A stretch of 64,000 nt of DNA from Haladaptatus sp. R4 (GCF_001625445.1 NZ_LWHG01000033.1:1-64000), one strand, 5' to 3'; shown: positions 1 through 8,405, counted from the stretch's first letter. The notes: generated by a model not told the origin, from the letters alone. Translations and numbers: made by a program.

Positions 1-366
1 GAAAGTAGTTTAGAGAGTGGTATGAGTGCAATGGCTAGTGCCAACCGTTGTTACGGTACTGGTGTTAAATTTCTTGACGTACAAGTGTGTCTGAACAGCA
101 ATGGTAATATTAAGGCTTCTGTTGGGGTATTTGGGTTAGTGGCAGATAGCATTGTCATTAAACCTGGTCAGGCACGCAGAAGTGGTCATGTCACCACTGC
201 AATTCCTGGTCTTCCAGGTGTTGTTCAAGAATTCTCGACCACCTGGATTGTCCAGTGGTCAGGCACAACCGTTAGAAGAGTTCGTGTTCAGGCTACTCTC
301 AAAGGCTGGGACTTTGGCAGAGGATGGTATAAAATAGCCAGTTTGGATAGAGTAATAATTGATTAA
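1..366 (+). CDS. hypothetical protein, 5'-truncated by window edge
   Basis: The reading frame is open from base 1, so the gene probably begins outside the window; an internal ATG lies at 22. The visible part (about 121 residues) is rich in Val, Gly, Ser and Thr with alternating hydrophobic positions, which suggests a beta-rich or exported protein, and it has two cysteines. Base composition is more AT-rich than the neighbouring SprT gene. I recognise no family. It ends 114 bases before the SprT gene. Confidence 0.5.
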   Translation, partial: ESSLESGMSAMASANRCYGTGVKFLDVQVCLNSNGNIKASVGVFGLVADSIVIKPGQARRSGHVTTAIPGLPGVVQEFSTTWIVQWSGTTVRRVRVQATLKGWDFGRGWYKIASLDRVIID

Positions 367-480
367 TCTATAATAAATTCCCTATGGTGCCAATCGGTTC
401 TTCCGGTCCTTCATCTTCTCCTCATAGTACGCAAACGTGAGTGGACACCACTCGGCAGCCCGCTTCAGCTCTTTTTATCC

Positions 481-1050
481 ATGACACACCAAGTGACATT
501 CTCGGATATCATCGACCAGCGAACGCTCACGGAAAGCGCGAATGCTGCGACTGACGATACCCCCGAGACACCGACGGCTCTCCTCGACCGAGCACGACAG
601 CACGCGGCCGACGTTGCCACCGAACACTTCCCGGATCTACCGGTCGAAGCAATCGACTGGGAGGTCTCACATCGAGCACAACGACAAGCAGGGGTCACCA
701 AGTACGACCCGACAACAGAGGGAATCACGATTACGCTGACCTGGACAGCCTACGAGAAGCACGGATGGGAGCAATTCAGTGCGACTGTCCGGCACGAACT
801 CATTCACGCCTGGCAGTACCACGAGTTCGGTGACGCGGACCACGGTGCAACGTTCGCTCGATGGACGGACCGCCTCGACACCTCGCAACACTGCGAACGC
901 TTCACCACGCCAAAGTGGTGGCTCGTCTGCGAGGACTGCGGCGGTCGGATTGCCCGGTATCGACGCTCGAAAACAGTACGTAACCCCGAACAGTACAGTT
1001 GTGGTGAGTGCGGCGGTGCGATTCACGTCGAGAAGGGCGATGGCCACTGA
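481..1050 (+). CDS. SprT-like zinc metalloprotease (only intact copy)
   Basis: A 189-residue SprT/Spartan-type protein. The HELIHAW metalloprotease motif lies near residue 103, followed by a further histidine in DADHG. A C-terminal zinc ribbon has CEDCGG and CGECGG pairs. The acidic N-terminus (residues 1-50) is the part most often left as a remnant elsewhere. SprT family proteins are linked to DNA-protein crosslink processing or nucleic-acid binding; that role here is inference. The ATG follows a CTTTTTATCC stretch that is conserved upstream of the other copies. Elsewhere the gene sits just after a SWIM zinc-finger gene, but here no SWIM gene precedes it. About 100 bases of conserved 3' flank follow, ending near a 19-base palindrome. 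Confidence 0.85.
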   Translation: MTHQVTFSDIIDQRTLTESANAATDDTPETPTALLDRARQHAADVATEHFPDLPVEAIDWEVSHRAQRQAGVTKYDPTTEGITITLTWTAYEKHGWEQFSATVRHELIHAWQYHEFGDADHGATFARWTDRLDTSQHCERFTTPKWWLVCEDCGGRIARYRRSKTVRNPEQYSCGECGGAIHVEKGDGH

Positions 1051-1171
1051 CCGAATTCTCGTTTAAGTGGTTCTCGCGATAAGGAGTAAATACGAGGAAG
1101 ATTTTCGCGGATTACTGCCTGTTGCGCAAATGGTTAGCATCGCTTTTGATTTTTGAGTAGAGCATGTTCTG

Positions 1172-1190
1172 GTTAGTATCTTATTCTAAT
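1172..1190. repeat. degenerate copy of 19-bp palindrome (GTTAGTAT..)
   Basis: GTTAGTATCTTATTCTAAT is an imperfect version of the GTTAGTATnnTATACTAAC palindrome found at 9594, 39962 and 46656. It lies 122 bases after the SprT stop codon. The 9594 copy lies 120 bases after its SprT stop, so the site appears to belong to the 3' end of the SWIM-SprT module. Its function is unknown; it could be an operator or a recombination site. Confidence 0.5.
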
Positions 1191-1339
1191 CACACTTAAT
1201 CCTCAAATACTCTGCCTCCATGCTGTCCAAACCCATGGGAGATGCCAGGAGAATTGGTACTTCAAAAAGACGCACGTTCCCATCGTTGAGCCAGCGATCT
1301 TGCCCATTGTGACTCTATTTTGGACTGAAGTAACGGAGG

Positions 1340-1446
1340 AACGGAGTGGAGCGAGGGATGGATCAGGGTGATGGCGCCAGATCCGGTGATGTCAAAGCAT
1401 CCTCGCTACATGCTACCATTCGACATGGACAGTTAAATGTCTTGTG
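1340..1446. repeat. dispersed repeat with core GATGGCGCCAGATCC
   Basis: This segment shares the core GTGATGGCGCCAGATCC, then GTGATGTCAAAG and CCTCGCTACATGCTA, and ends in a CTTTGTGGTC-like stretch, with 39529-39627. A shorter match including GGAGTGATGGCGCCAGACCC is at 20563. No convincing reading frame is conserved between copies. It is probably a decayed dispersed element. Confidence 0.5.
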
Positions 1447-1559
1447 GTCATCTAAAAATGAATGTTCATCCTCAGAAAACCAATCAGAACGGCTTCTCTA
1501 ATGACGTGAAACAATCACGAAGCGTTACAAGAGGTCTGTCGGTGGTAAAAAATGATGCC

Positions 1560-1612
1560 AAGCTAGAAGGCTGTGATTGTGATGGTCTCGATAACTTCCC
1601 GTGATGGCCCAG
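1560..1612 (+). pseudogene. SWIM zinc-finger gene remnant (3' end)
   Basis: The stretch resembles the conserved 3' end of the SWIM genes, which encodes a Cys-rich CDCDGLGGFPCW tail in intact frames. Here the tail is interrupted by a stop in the position of the Trp-Pro-Cys region. Nothing upstream matches. The 629 bases between SprT (1050) and the next gene otherwise hold only the palindrome and the dispersed repeat. Confidence 0.55.
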
Positions 1613-1707
1613 TTTAGGAATACAACTATTGTTGATCCGTAATTGGTGAAGATCCTGAATGAGAGGGCAATTTAATACTGTTGAATATACAAATAGGAAA
1701 CACCAAT

Positions 1708-2829
1708 ATGACAGAGGAAGAAGATTTAAACGATTCTGATCTGGACTCTGCCTCTGATGACTGTCGTAATGAGCCAAAGTCTGACGAGTCAAAAGATTCC
1801 ATTGCAGCCTCTTCTTCTGAGTTAATGGAGACGTTAGACATGATTGACACGTCAACAATTGCTGCAATGATGGGTGAATTAGATTCATTGAGGGCACTCC
1901 CCTTGTCAACAAAAGCAGCTATGATCGGGAAATCAGATGCACTGAAAGCGTCCAATCTATCAACAACAGCTGCTATGTTGAGAAAATTAGACTCGCTGGA
2001 GACCTCTAAACTTATTTCATCCCGAACTGCAACCCAGGCAGTTGCGTTATCGGTAGAGCATTCAGGTCTATTCCCAATGCATCGTGCATTTCAAGAAGCT
2101 ACAAAATCGATAAATCAATTAGGAAAATATCCTGTTTCGAACACATTCCAGGAGGTTGCACAGTCTATAAATTACTTAGACTCATTCCCGACACAAAATG
2201 TATTTCAAGAAATCACACGATCAACAAATAATTCAGGACTTTTTCTAAACCAAAATGCACTAAATACCGCTTCTCTAGCCGTAGCACCGATAAATCATTC
2301 TCTAAAGATGAGTGCTCTTAACCAATTTATCAATCATCAACCTCTGTACTCTCAGAGCAAACTGTATAAGTCAGCGATTGCTTCTTTATCGGCGATCAAC
2401 TCTACAAGTATTCAAAATGATTTGTCACTAATCTCATCAAAAACGAAATATAACACATTTAATGAGAATATAGAAAATGGTCAACCAAAAACTGAAATAG
2501 ACGAAATTCGGCCACCTGAACTACGGATACATGATAATCTCATATGGGACGATGGAGGGTGGTATCGAAAAAGGTGTAGTAAAATTTCAATAACGGTTGT
2601 AGACTATATTTTCTGGAAAGCTAAAGAAGCAAATGAGCTATCTGATGCCTCTAATAACGAAATAGTTTCGGGTATGATCGCTTTAACACTAATCTTGACC
2701 TATATCCTAACTCAGGATTTGTTTTCATCGGTTACACTCGCGAGTCTTTCTAGTACGAGCAAAATGATGATGGAGGCAGCAGACGACCGATCCGAACGAA
2801 AGGATTTAGATGAAAAGTTTAGCAGGTAA
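1708..2829 (+). CDS. repeat-containing protein with C-terminal membrane segment, unknown function
   Basis: About 373 residues from ATG 1708; an in-frame TTG at 1681 is an alternative start. The N-terminus is acidic (EEEDLNDSDLDSASDD). Two kinds of internal repeat follow: three units of about 18 residues (bases 1855-2016, pattern T-x-AAM-x5-L-x6-LS) and three of 19 residues (bases 2089-2259, each starting FQE). A hydrophobic segment near the C-terminus (GMIALTLILTYILTQDLF) should span the membrane. The gene is clearly more AT-rich than its neighbours, which suggests acquisition by transfer. I recognise no family. The repeats resemble those of surface or phage-structural proteins, but that is speculation. 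Confidence 0.7.
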   Translation: MTEEEDLNDSDLDSASDDCRNEPKSDESKDSIAASSSELMETLDMIDTSTIAAMMGELDSLRALPLSTKAAMIGKSDALKASNLSTTAAMLRKLDSLETSKLISSRTATQAVALSVEHSGLFPMHRAFQEATKSINQLGKYPVSNTFQEVAQSINYLDSFPTQNVFQEITRSTNNSGLFLNQNALNTASLAVAPINHSLKMSALNQFINHQPLYSQSKLYKSAIASLSAINSTSIQNDLSLISSKTKYNTFNENIENGQPKTEIDEIRPPELRIHDNLIWDDGGWYRKRCSKISITVVDYIFWKAKEANELSDASNNEIVSGMIALTLILTYILTQDLFSSVTLASLSSTSKMMMEAADDRSERKDLDEKFSR

Positions 2830-2868
2830 ACGCCACGAAGTATTCAACAATATGTAGACTGGGGGTGA

Positions 2869-3420
2869 TTAAGCTGTTGTCGTAGTCGTATTCCAGCGAC
2901 CGTAACTGCGGTGTTTGGCCTGCTGCTGTTTACGCATGAATTCCTTGCGCTTGCTGAACTGGTTGTCAGGCACGCGAGCGTAGCCGATACGGACCAAATC
3001 CGTGTTGAACATGAAATTCCCGATGTAGACGTACGCTTGCATGCGACTGTCGTCTGTTGTGTCCACCTGTGGATCAGAGACGACTGTCACGACTTGGTGA
3101 TCCATTTGGGACTTCGTATAGCGAACTGCCTTCCTGTGAATCTGGCCACTATAAGGGACGCTCACACCAATCAAATCAACAGTGCGACTCTTCCCACTGT
3201 GGTTGATCTTGAGGCTCGTCGGATCGATGACCTGGGTCACACGTGCTTGGAAGCACTCGCTATTCTCTGGAGTATCAATATTCGTGGTCTTTGATTGCCG
3301 TAGATACGTCGTCTGCGTCCGTGCCCCCGCCTGAGGTTCTGTGATGGTTGTTGTAGCAGTCGGTTCTACTGTGGTCGTACTAGCGATCGAGGTCGTCATG
3401 TAGGGTTCGAGTGGCTGCAT
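2869..3420 (-). CDS. thermonuclease-like (SNase/TNase) protein without signal peptide
   Basis: A 183-residue protein with a Thr-rich linker (residues 8-40) followed by a staphylococcal-nuclease-like fold, recognised from VIDPTSLKI, VDLIGVSVP, a central AYVYIG-like strand and VRIGYARV. It is closely related to the gene at 52437-53110. That copy has an N-terminal hydrophobic signal; here it is missing, and the upstream frame has stops within about 70 bases. An extracellular or membrane-anchored nuclease role is likely for the family, but this copy may have lost export. The usual catalytic Arg/Asp set cannot be confirmed by eye. Confidence 0.7.
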   Translation of the reverse strand: MQPLEPYMTTSIASTTTVEPTATTTITEPQAGARTQTTYLRQSKTTNIDTPENSECFQARVTQVIDPTSLKINHSGKSRTVDLIGVSVPYSGQIHRKAVRYTKSQMDHQVVTVVSDPQVDTTDDSRMQAYVYIGNFMFNTDLVRIGYARVPDNQFSKRKEFMRKQQQAKHRSYGRWNTTTTTA

Positions 3421-3544
3421 GACCCCGAGTACATCCGCTGGCTTCCGTTCCTGTACGAACTCACCTCCCTCTTCTCGTCTTCATCAGGTATTGCTTTCCT
3501 TGCCGTCGCTTGGTCTCTCTTCTCATCACGATAGTGGTCTCGGT

Positions 3545-3563
3545 GTTAGGATTTTATACTAAC
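3545..3563. repeat. degenerate copy of the 19-bp palindrome
   Basis: GTTAGGATTTTATACTAAC matches the GTTAGTATnnTATACTAAC family, with a perfect right arm and one mismatch in the left arm. It lies in a 330-base gene-free stretch between the thermonuclease-like gene and the small gene at 3751. The rest of that stretch shows no coding signal. Confidence 0.5.
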
Positions 3564-3710
3564 CTTGGACAATCTTGCAAACCCTAATCGCTTCCCAGAC
3601 TACCCACACCGACAACCGTCCCATCACCCTACCACCCCCCAATAACTGGGACTGAGAACTCCCGTTCGCAGTTTTCAGCTGGGAATAGCAGCTCACAGCT
3701 GCCAAAGGCA

Positions 3711-3720
3711 AACTTATAAC
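3711..3720 (+). promoter_or_regulatory. TATA-like element for the 3751-4550 operon
   Basis: AACTTATAAC is a good haloarchaeal TATA box. It lies about 35 bases before the ATG at 3751, which would leave a leader of roughly 10 bases. Confidence 0.4.
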
Positions 3721-3750
3721 CGTCTTTACCAAGTAGAGATACATACGAAC

Positions 3751-3873
3751 ATGGCGCTGGAAAAGATACTCACGGTCGAACAATTGGCCGAGACAACGGG
3801 CCAATCGGAAGAACAACTCCGAAAAGACCGCGAAGCCGCAGAGAAGATGGCTGGCGACGCTGCAGACGACTAG
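3751..3873 (+). CDS. 40-residue small protein upstream of HEPN-like gene
   Basis: A short acidic helical protein starting MALEKILTVEQLAETTGQ, read from an ATG behind a TATA box and ending 14 bases before the HEPN-like gene. The small size and tight spacing would fit an antitoxin or accessory subunit of the downstream gene, but no family is recognised and the role is inference. Confidence 0.5.
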   Translation: MALEKILTVEQLAETTGQSEEQLRKDREAAEKMAGDAADD

Positions 3874-3887
3874 CGCTACACCTTTTC

Positions 3888-4550
3888 ATGACCGGTAGTG
3901 GTTCGACGAACACGATAGACCAATTACTCGGTCATACTGATGGTCCATCGAAGCCAATTGCAGACCGTGATCTGACTCGCGTTCGCTCATCTGCATATAT
4001 TGTCCACGGTAATTTCGCCAGACTTGATGAGATCTGTGACGACATCACAACGTCTGGGCTCATCAGTGCCCGTGAGTCTGCAGCAAAGACAGACGTACGA
4101 AACGAAGTCTATCGACGCACGCATAATTATCTCTCGTCGCTCTACTCCTACAACGAACAGATCCGAACCATTCTCAACGACCGTCTCAGCGAGAACATCC
4201 ACAAAGGCTACTTTTTACCAGCCCGCGACAACAAAGGCAGCCCGGAGTACATTCGACGAGGTACGTTTCTTTGGGGACTGAGAAATGACTTCCAGCACGG
4301 TGATTATTGGTGCCTATCGATCGAAAAACAGGGTTCAATGGATGGGCAGGACAAATACCACTTATTCTTTAAGAAAGAGTATTTCGAGGCGACTGCAAAA
4401 GGGAACCTCGATAGTTCCGGCGATTATCTGGCTCATGCACCCGATTCAGATTTAGAGTACCCACTGCCGTACATCGGTGATTTTCATCGAAATCTCTTCA
4501 ACGAGTTCGAAACCGCGTTCGAGAATTGGTGTACTCGGAACTCTACCTAA
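3888..4550 (+). CDS. HEPN-like protein, candidate toxin RNase
   Basis: A 220-residue protein whose centre contains RNDFQH (near residue 132). This fits the RNxxxH (Rx4-6H) motif of HEPN ribonucleases and lies in a predicted helix with a preceding WGL. The rest is hydrophilic, with no membrane segment. HEPN proteins often act as RNases in toxin-antitoxin and defence systems; that role here is inferred from one motif. It appears to be co-transcribed with the 40-residue gene before it. An alternative is a conserved haloarchaeal protein without nuclease activity. Confidence 0.6.
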   Translation: MTGSGSTNTIDQLLGHTDGPSKPIADRDLTRVRSSAYIVHGNFARLDEICDDITTSGLISARESAAKTDVRNEVYRRTHNYLSSLYSYNEQIRTILNDRLSENIHKGYFLPARDNKGSPEYIRRGTFLWGLRNDFQHGDYWCLSIEKQGSMDGQDKYHLFFKKEYFEATAKGNLDSSGDYLAHAPDSDLEYPLPYIGDFHRNLFNEFETAFENWCTRNST

Positions 4551-4601
4551 CTCTGTCTTGCTCTATCCCGGAAATCCCGAAAGAAGTATGCTAAGTCGAA
4601 A

Positions 4602-4718
4602 TTATGCGTGAAACTCTGCACCACAGTTTCGGCAAGTCGTCCACTGTTATTGATACACCTTCTGCTTCTTCCCGCACTCTGGACACTCACGCCATACCGA
4701 TCGATTTTGATGGGACAT
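4602..4718 (-). pseudogene. small zinc-ribbon gene broken by a stop codon
   Basis: Read from ATG 4718 leftwards, the frame gives MSHQNRSVWRECPECGKKQK, then an in-frame TAA after codon 24, then TTCRNCGAEFHA and a stop. The two CxxC pairs on either side of the stop form a typical zinc ribbon, so the gene seems to have been inactivated by a single nonsense change. Confidence 0.5.
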
Positions 4719-4850
4719 ATTACCACTATCAAAGGATTGGGTAAATCTCTATCTCGTGTGGGTTCGATTTCGCACCCCGAGAGATTACTTTCACCCCGGT
4801 TAGTCAACATTCATGATATTCTGATGCATAGACAAAAATGCGCTAAAACC

Positions 4851-5144
4851 ATGAACAATGTGATCTGCAAAGCAATTCAAGAGAAGAAGACAATCGAGTT
4901 CACCTACGATGGTCATCATCGGACAATTGAGCCCTACTGCCATGGCAGGAGTAAAGCGGGTAAAGAATCGCTCCGTGGTTACCAAATCGCGGGAGGCAGT
5001 AATTCGCGACGAGTCCCGTTTTGGCGGCTCTTCACGGTGGCAAAGATGGGGAATCTAACGCTAACAGATGAACATTTCACTGGGAACCGCCCTCACTATA
5101 ACCCGAACGATAAGGACCTATCTCCGATTCACTGCAACATCTGA
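4851..5144 (+). CDS. WYL-like small protein
   Basis: About 97 residues from ATG 4851. The sequence pattern (IEFTYDGHHRTIEP, then a KESLRGYQ segment and a WRLF segment) resembles the WYL/SH3-like ligand-sensing fold and a group of small stand-alone haloarchaeal and bacterial proteins. A longer open frame starts at 4608, but its upstream part is antisense to the zinc-ribbon remnant and looks non-coding. No DNA-binding domain is attached. The function is unknown; a ligand or nucleic-acid binding role is inference. Confidence 0.6.
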   Translation: MNNVICKAIQEKKTIEFTYDGHHRTIEPYCHGRSKAGKESLRGYQIAGGSNSRRVPFWRLFTVAKMGNLTLTDEHFTGNRPHYNPNDKDLSPIHCNI

Positions 5145-5161
5145 GTTGAGTAGTGGAAACT

Positions 5162-5347
5162 TTATTCCTCATTGTTTGGAATCCACCAGATAACCACCCG
5201 CGGACTCAACTTCCCGCGTTCTAACTCACCTCGCTCATGCAACTCCTCGAGCCGCTGGTGCACTGGCCGCCGCTCCATCTCCACCGTATCTGCGACCCAC
5301 CGAGCGGTAACCGCCGGAAACTCGGACTCACGAATCACCCGAAGCAT
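5162..5347 (-). CDS. winged-helix DNA-binding protein, short copy
   Basis: A 61-residue winged helix (MLRVIRESEFPAVTARWV, then RRPVHQRLEELHERG and a WWIP end). It is nearly identical to the 17878-18122 copy and related to the HTH partner of the PIN gene at 35062-35457. The homologous coding frame continues upstream for about 25 codons (ESERDEQGRFAEQTSDD) to a TGA without an ATG, so the original start may be lost. The PIN partner expected from the 35 kb locus is absent. Confidence 0.6.
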   Translation of the reverse strand: MLRVIRESEFPAVTARWVADTVEMERRPVHQRLEELHERGELERGKLSPRVVIWWIPNNEE

Positions 5348-5515
5348 ATCGTCATCGCTCGTTTGCTCCGCAAATCGCCCCTGCTCGTCGCGTTCACTCT
5401 CCCCCGATACTTCGCAAACGCATCATAGCTCGTCCTAACTGCTCGAATCCTTCTGAACCACTATATGGTCACAAACGCCATACTAAACCCGGGGAAGTCG
5501 AGCTAACGAAAAACG

Positions 5516-5656
5516 CTAGTCTTCAAGGTCGGCAACGTGCGCTGCAACAGCCGAAAGACTCTCAGCTGCAACACCGTTCTCTCGTGCCTCAACCCGCTCA
5601 CGGGCACTCCGGATGTACTCCCGAGCGTCAATGTGCACGGATTCGTTCTTGCTCAT
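5516..5656 (-). CDS. 46-residue acidic protein
   Basis: The ORF starts MSKNESVHIDAREYIRSARE and reads as a charged helical protein. It is the second gene of a small minus-strand pair, 37 bases after the 60-residue ORF at 5694. The size and composition would fit an antitoxin-like protein, but no family is recognised. Confidence 0.4.
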   Translation of the reverse strand: MSKNESVHIDAREYIRSARERVEARENGVAAESLSAVAAHVADLED

Positions 5657-5693
5657 ACTACTAACTCGGGACAAAGGAACCATAACGATTGGG

Positions 5694-5876
5694 TCATAAT
5701 CGATTTACGAAGGCGCGTTTCCCATCATCCCTCTGCGTAAGCAATTCAGGGGCCCCCGCTCGTTGGAGATAGTCTGTCGCAAACTCCTCCCAGACGTGTT
5801 CATGTTCGGCCGCATAGTACGCCCACGGATCGTCAACATCGGGCGGATACGTCTCAACTGAATCTGGCCCTTTCAC
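5694..5876 (-). CDS. 60-residue protein, unknown
   Basis: A hydrophilic acidic protein (MKGPDSVETYPPDVDDPWAY), upstream of and on the same strand as the 46-residue gene. The residue composition is typically haloarchaeal, with aromatic clusters in WAYYAAEHEHVWEEF. It could be the first half of a small two-gene unit. Confidence 0.45.
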   Translation of the reverse strand: MKGPDSVETYPPDVDDPWAYYAAEHEHVWEEFATDYLQRAGAPELLTQRDDGKRAFVNRL

Positions 5877-5912
5877 TTCATTTATTAACCAAATAGAACA
5901 AACAATTTATAT

Positions 5913-6128
5913 GTGCATCTGAAACAAAATGCTGTGAATTTCATCATACAGCTTGCTGCTATCGCGACGGGCCTACTCGGACTTGCATATATCATTGCTC
6001 CAAGGGCAGTCCATCGATATGAACTCAAATTTGCCTCTACTTCGGATGAGCCATCTCAACGAATGATCTGGGTGTATCGATTCCTTGGAATTGGGCTCAT
6101 TACAATCAGTATCTCCCATATTGTCTAA
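5913..6128 (+). CDS. small two-segment membrane protein
   Basis: 71 residues with two hydrophobic segments (FIIQLAAIATGLLGLAYII and FLGIGLITISISHIV) and a charged loop between them, read from GTG 5913 behind an AT-rich TATA-like stretch. Its function is unknown. Confidence 0.55.
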   Translation: MHLKQNAVNFIIQLAAIATGLLGLAYIIAPRAVHRYELKFASTSDEPSQRMIWVYRFLGIGLITISISHIV

Positions 6129-6270
6129 GAACTATTTCGCGATCGCTTTGTCAGGAACATTAATCGCTACCCGCTGATTCTGGCATTGATTTCTGACCAC
6201 AGCAAGCACCTCCTCAATACGACGCTTTTCAAGGAAGATCATATTGTAATCATCCGCAACCCATGACATT

Positions 6271-6714
6271 GCTGAGACGGCACAGAAACGCGCACAGGCC
6301 GACCAATTTGCCTTCGACATCGATGCCCCTGGACTCCTCACTGTCACCAACGAGAGCCATGACAAGCCTGTAGACCACCAGTACACAGTCACCATCGACG
6401 ACATGACCGAGGAACTGATGGCCTGTACGTGCCCGCACCACGTCCACCGCAATCTCTGCTGCAAACACATGGCCGCTGTCGAAACCGCAACCGACGATGG
6501 GACGCTCGACGCCTTCTCATCGGACGACGAGCGTATCAGTGGCCCGTACACTGGCTACGACACGTACGGCAACCTCGATCACAAATACTGGCAGTGTAAG
6601 GACTGTGGCGCGGAAGCCACTCGGGAAATAGTACCCTTTTATGGGTTCAAAATTGTCTTAGTGTTGCCTAACACTCTTGACATCTCAATCTTGCCCAGGA
6701 ATTGTAACCGTTGA
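6271..6714 (+). pseudogene. SWIM zinc-finger gene, 5'-truncated and fused to a zinc ribbon
   Basis: The frame encodes ETAQKRAQADQFAF, an ESHDKP-region beta segment and then the SWIM motif CTCPHHVH...CCKHMAAVE. The usual Cys-rich tail is replaced after DAFSSDDE by an unrelated segment with WQCKDCGAEATRE, half of a zinc ribbon. No start codon precedes the homologous part; translation could begin only at ATG 6403. It ends inside the 3' end of the convergent MscS gene. Confidence 0.65.
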
Positions 6715-7803
6715 TTCGCCATCGACCACCCGAAAGCCACCGGCTTCTTCTCGAGCCAATACCTCTTGCTGTGGATATGGAATTTTGATTCCCTCTCGGT
6801 CATAGGCGAGTTTGACTGCCCGAACCACGGCGGTCACTGCCCGCCATTTCTTGCGGCTACTCGGCTTCTCGATCCAGAACCGAAGTTCAAGAAGGACTGA
6901 AGACTCCCCGAATTGCTTTAGAACGACGTCTGGACTCGGTACCGCCAAAATCTCGTCGATACCCTTCATTGCCTCCTTTGCAACTGCCATCGCATGATCG
7001 GGGTCAACTTCATAGTCTACCCCGACTTCCACACCGAGTCGAAGTCGTCCTTTGCGCCCGATATTGATGATTGTACTACTACTGACAACATCGTTTGGGA
7101 GCATGATGTATTTTCCTTCGAACGTCTCGATACGAGTCGTAAAAATCGTGATGTCAGTCACGATCCCTTCATGCTCATCGATTTGTACCCAGTCACCAAT
7201 CTCAAACGGTCTGGAGAACATGAGTTGAAAGCCAGCAAGCAACGACCCAAGCGTTTCATTCGCTGCTAATCCAATCACGGCACCAAGCAGTCCAGCACCT
7301 ACAAATAGCCCTTGGAGGTTTATTTTCCAGACACTTAATATCGCGAAAAGACCAACGATATATACACCAATAATAGACAACCGGGAAACGACTTTTCCCT
7401 GGTGGCGTGTAATCTCTTCGGTCTGTTGCAAGAGTCGGTCAATGACCCGATTGACCATTCCAGCACTAACATACGCTGCTGTACATACACCGAGTGTCAG
7501 CACGATCTGAACTCCCATCCTTTTGACTGTGCCGAGTGCTTTTACACTCTTTACCGCTTGATGCGTCTGTTCCCAGATTATAACGTAGAGGCTCCCACTC
7601 AACCCAATGAGAATCAAACTCGCGACAAGTATACTGACATTTACTAGACGATATGGATACTCACGCTTTGCAACCCGTGAGAGTTTCCAAAGTATCCACT
7701 CACAAAGGATGAACCCGATACCCACAATGAGTGAGAGGACAAACTGGCCCTCAGAACCTGGAAATTGGTTAACAATCCACTGAAGAAGCGATGCGAGAAT
7801 CAT
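6685..7803 (-). CDS. MscS-family mechanosensitive channel
   Basis: 372 residues with at least four hydrophobic segments (about 20-45, 50-75, 95-120 and 140-185). The pore-lining region around LFVGAGLLGAVIGLAANETLG and the following FEIGDWVQID / GIVTDITIFTTRIETFEGK segment are hallmarks of the MscS beta domain. The C-terminal cytosolic domain is present. The family releases solutes when the membrane is stretched and protects against hypo-osmotic shock. The gene stands alone between two SWIM remnants and seems intact. Confidence 0.9.
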   Translation of the reverse strand: MILASLLQWIVNQFPGSEGQFVLSLIVGIGFILCEWILWKLSRVAKREYPYRLVNVSILVASLILIGLSGSLYVIIWEQTHQAVKSVKALGTVKRMGVQIVLTLGVCTAAYVSAGMVNRVIDRLLQQTEEITRHQGKVVSRLSIIGVYIVGLFAILSVWKINLQGLFVGAGLLGAVIGLAANETLGSLLAGFQLMFSRPFEIGDWVQIDEHEGIVTDITIFTTRIETFEGKYIMLPNDVVSSSTIINIGRKGRLRLGVEVGVDYEVDPDHAMAVAKEAMKGIDEILAVPSPDVVLKQFGESSVLLELRFWIEKPSSRKKWRAVTAVVRAVKLAYDREGIKIPYPQQEVLAREEAGGFRVVDGESTVTIPGQD

Positions 7804-7975
7804 CGATATTTCCTTCCATTGAATTGGTGGTGTGAAGTACTATCTGGGTGGTGTATCCAGGTTTGGGGGTGTAGTTTTTCTACGATGCGTGCCATGCGTC
7901 ACATTGGAAGACAGTGGCGTCACAAGAGTGTACCGAAATTATATCTCACCAAATTCAGATATAATTAATCCACCG

Positions 7976-8274
7976 GCATTCCCGGACTCCTCACTGTCAC
8001 CAACGAAAGCCACGACAAGCCCGCAGCCCACCAGTACACCGTCGCCATCGACGACGTGACCGAGGAACTGATGGCCTGCACGTGCCCGCATCACGTCCAC
8101 CGGAACGCCGTCTGCAAACACATGGCCGCCGTCGAAACCGCGACGGACGACGGGACGCTTGAGGCATTCCCATCGGAGGACGAAAACGAACCCGAAGACT
8201 GCGACTGTGATGGCCTCGGCGGCTTCCCGTGCTGGCCGTGCGTAAGGATGGGACGAAAGGAACTGCCGAACTAA
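7976..8274 (+). pseudogene. SWIM zinc-finger gene, N-terminally truncated
   Basis: Open from the PGLLTVTNESHDKP segment through the SWIM motif (CTCPHHVH...CKHMAAVE) to the Cys-rich tail (CDCDGLGGFPCWPC) and a proper stop. The 5' third of the gene is missing; the only start available is GTG 8056. A SprT remnant follows 6 bases later, keeping the normal gene order. Confidence 0.65.
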
Positions 8275-8280
8275 CCCCCC

Positions 8281-8405
8281 GCTTCAGCTCTTTTTATCCA
8301 GAGTACGGCAAGTGACGGTCTCAGATAGCACCGACCAGCGAACGCTAACGAAAAGCGGGAATACAATGACGATGACATCTCCGAAACACGGGCGATCTTG
8401 CTTGA
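8281..8405 (+). pseudogene. SprT gene remnant (5' part)
   Basis: It matches the SprT leader (CTTTTTATCC) and about the first 40 codons of the intact gene, but the start codon is changed and small deletions break the frame. Bases 8406-8656 after it show no coding signal. Confidence 0.55.

Noticed and set aside
465-1047. Long minus-strand and alternative-frame ORFs opposite the SprT gene and its copies
   Set aside because: They recur wherever SprT sequence occurs, including in broken copies, and carry no recognisable motif; they are antisense shadows of a GC-rich gene.
1484-1955. Minus-strand ORFs opposite the start of the repeat-containing protein
   Set aside because: They are low in acidic residues and overlap the better-supported plus-strand gene and a SWIM remnant.
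4608-4850. N-terminal extension of the WYL-like gene
   Set aside because: It is antisense to a zinc-ribbon remnant, hydrophobic by chance, and family-like sequence begins only at 4851.
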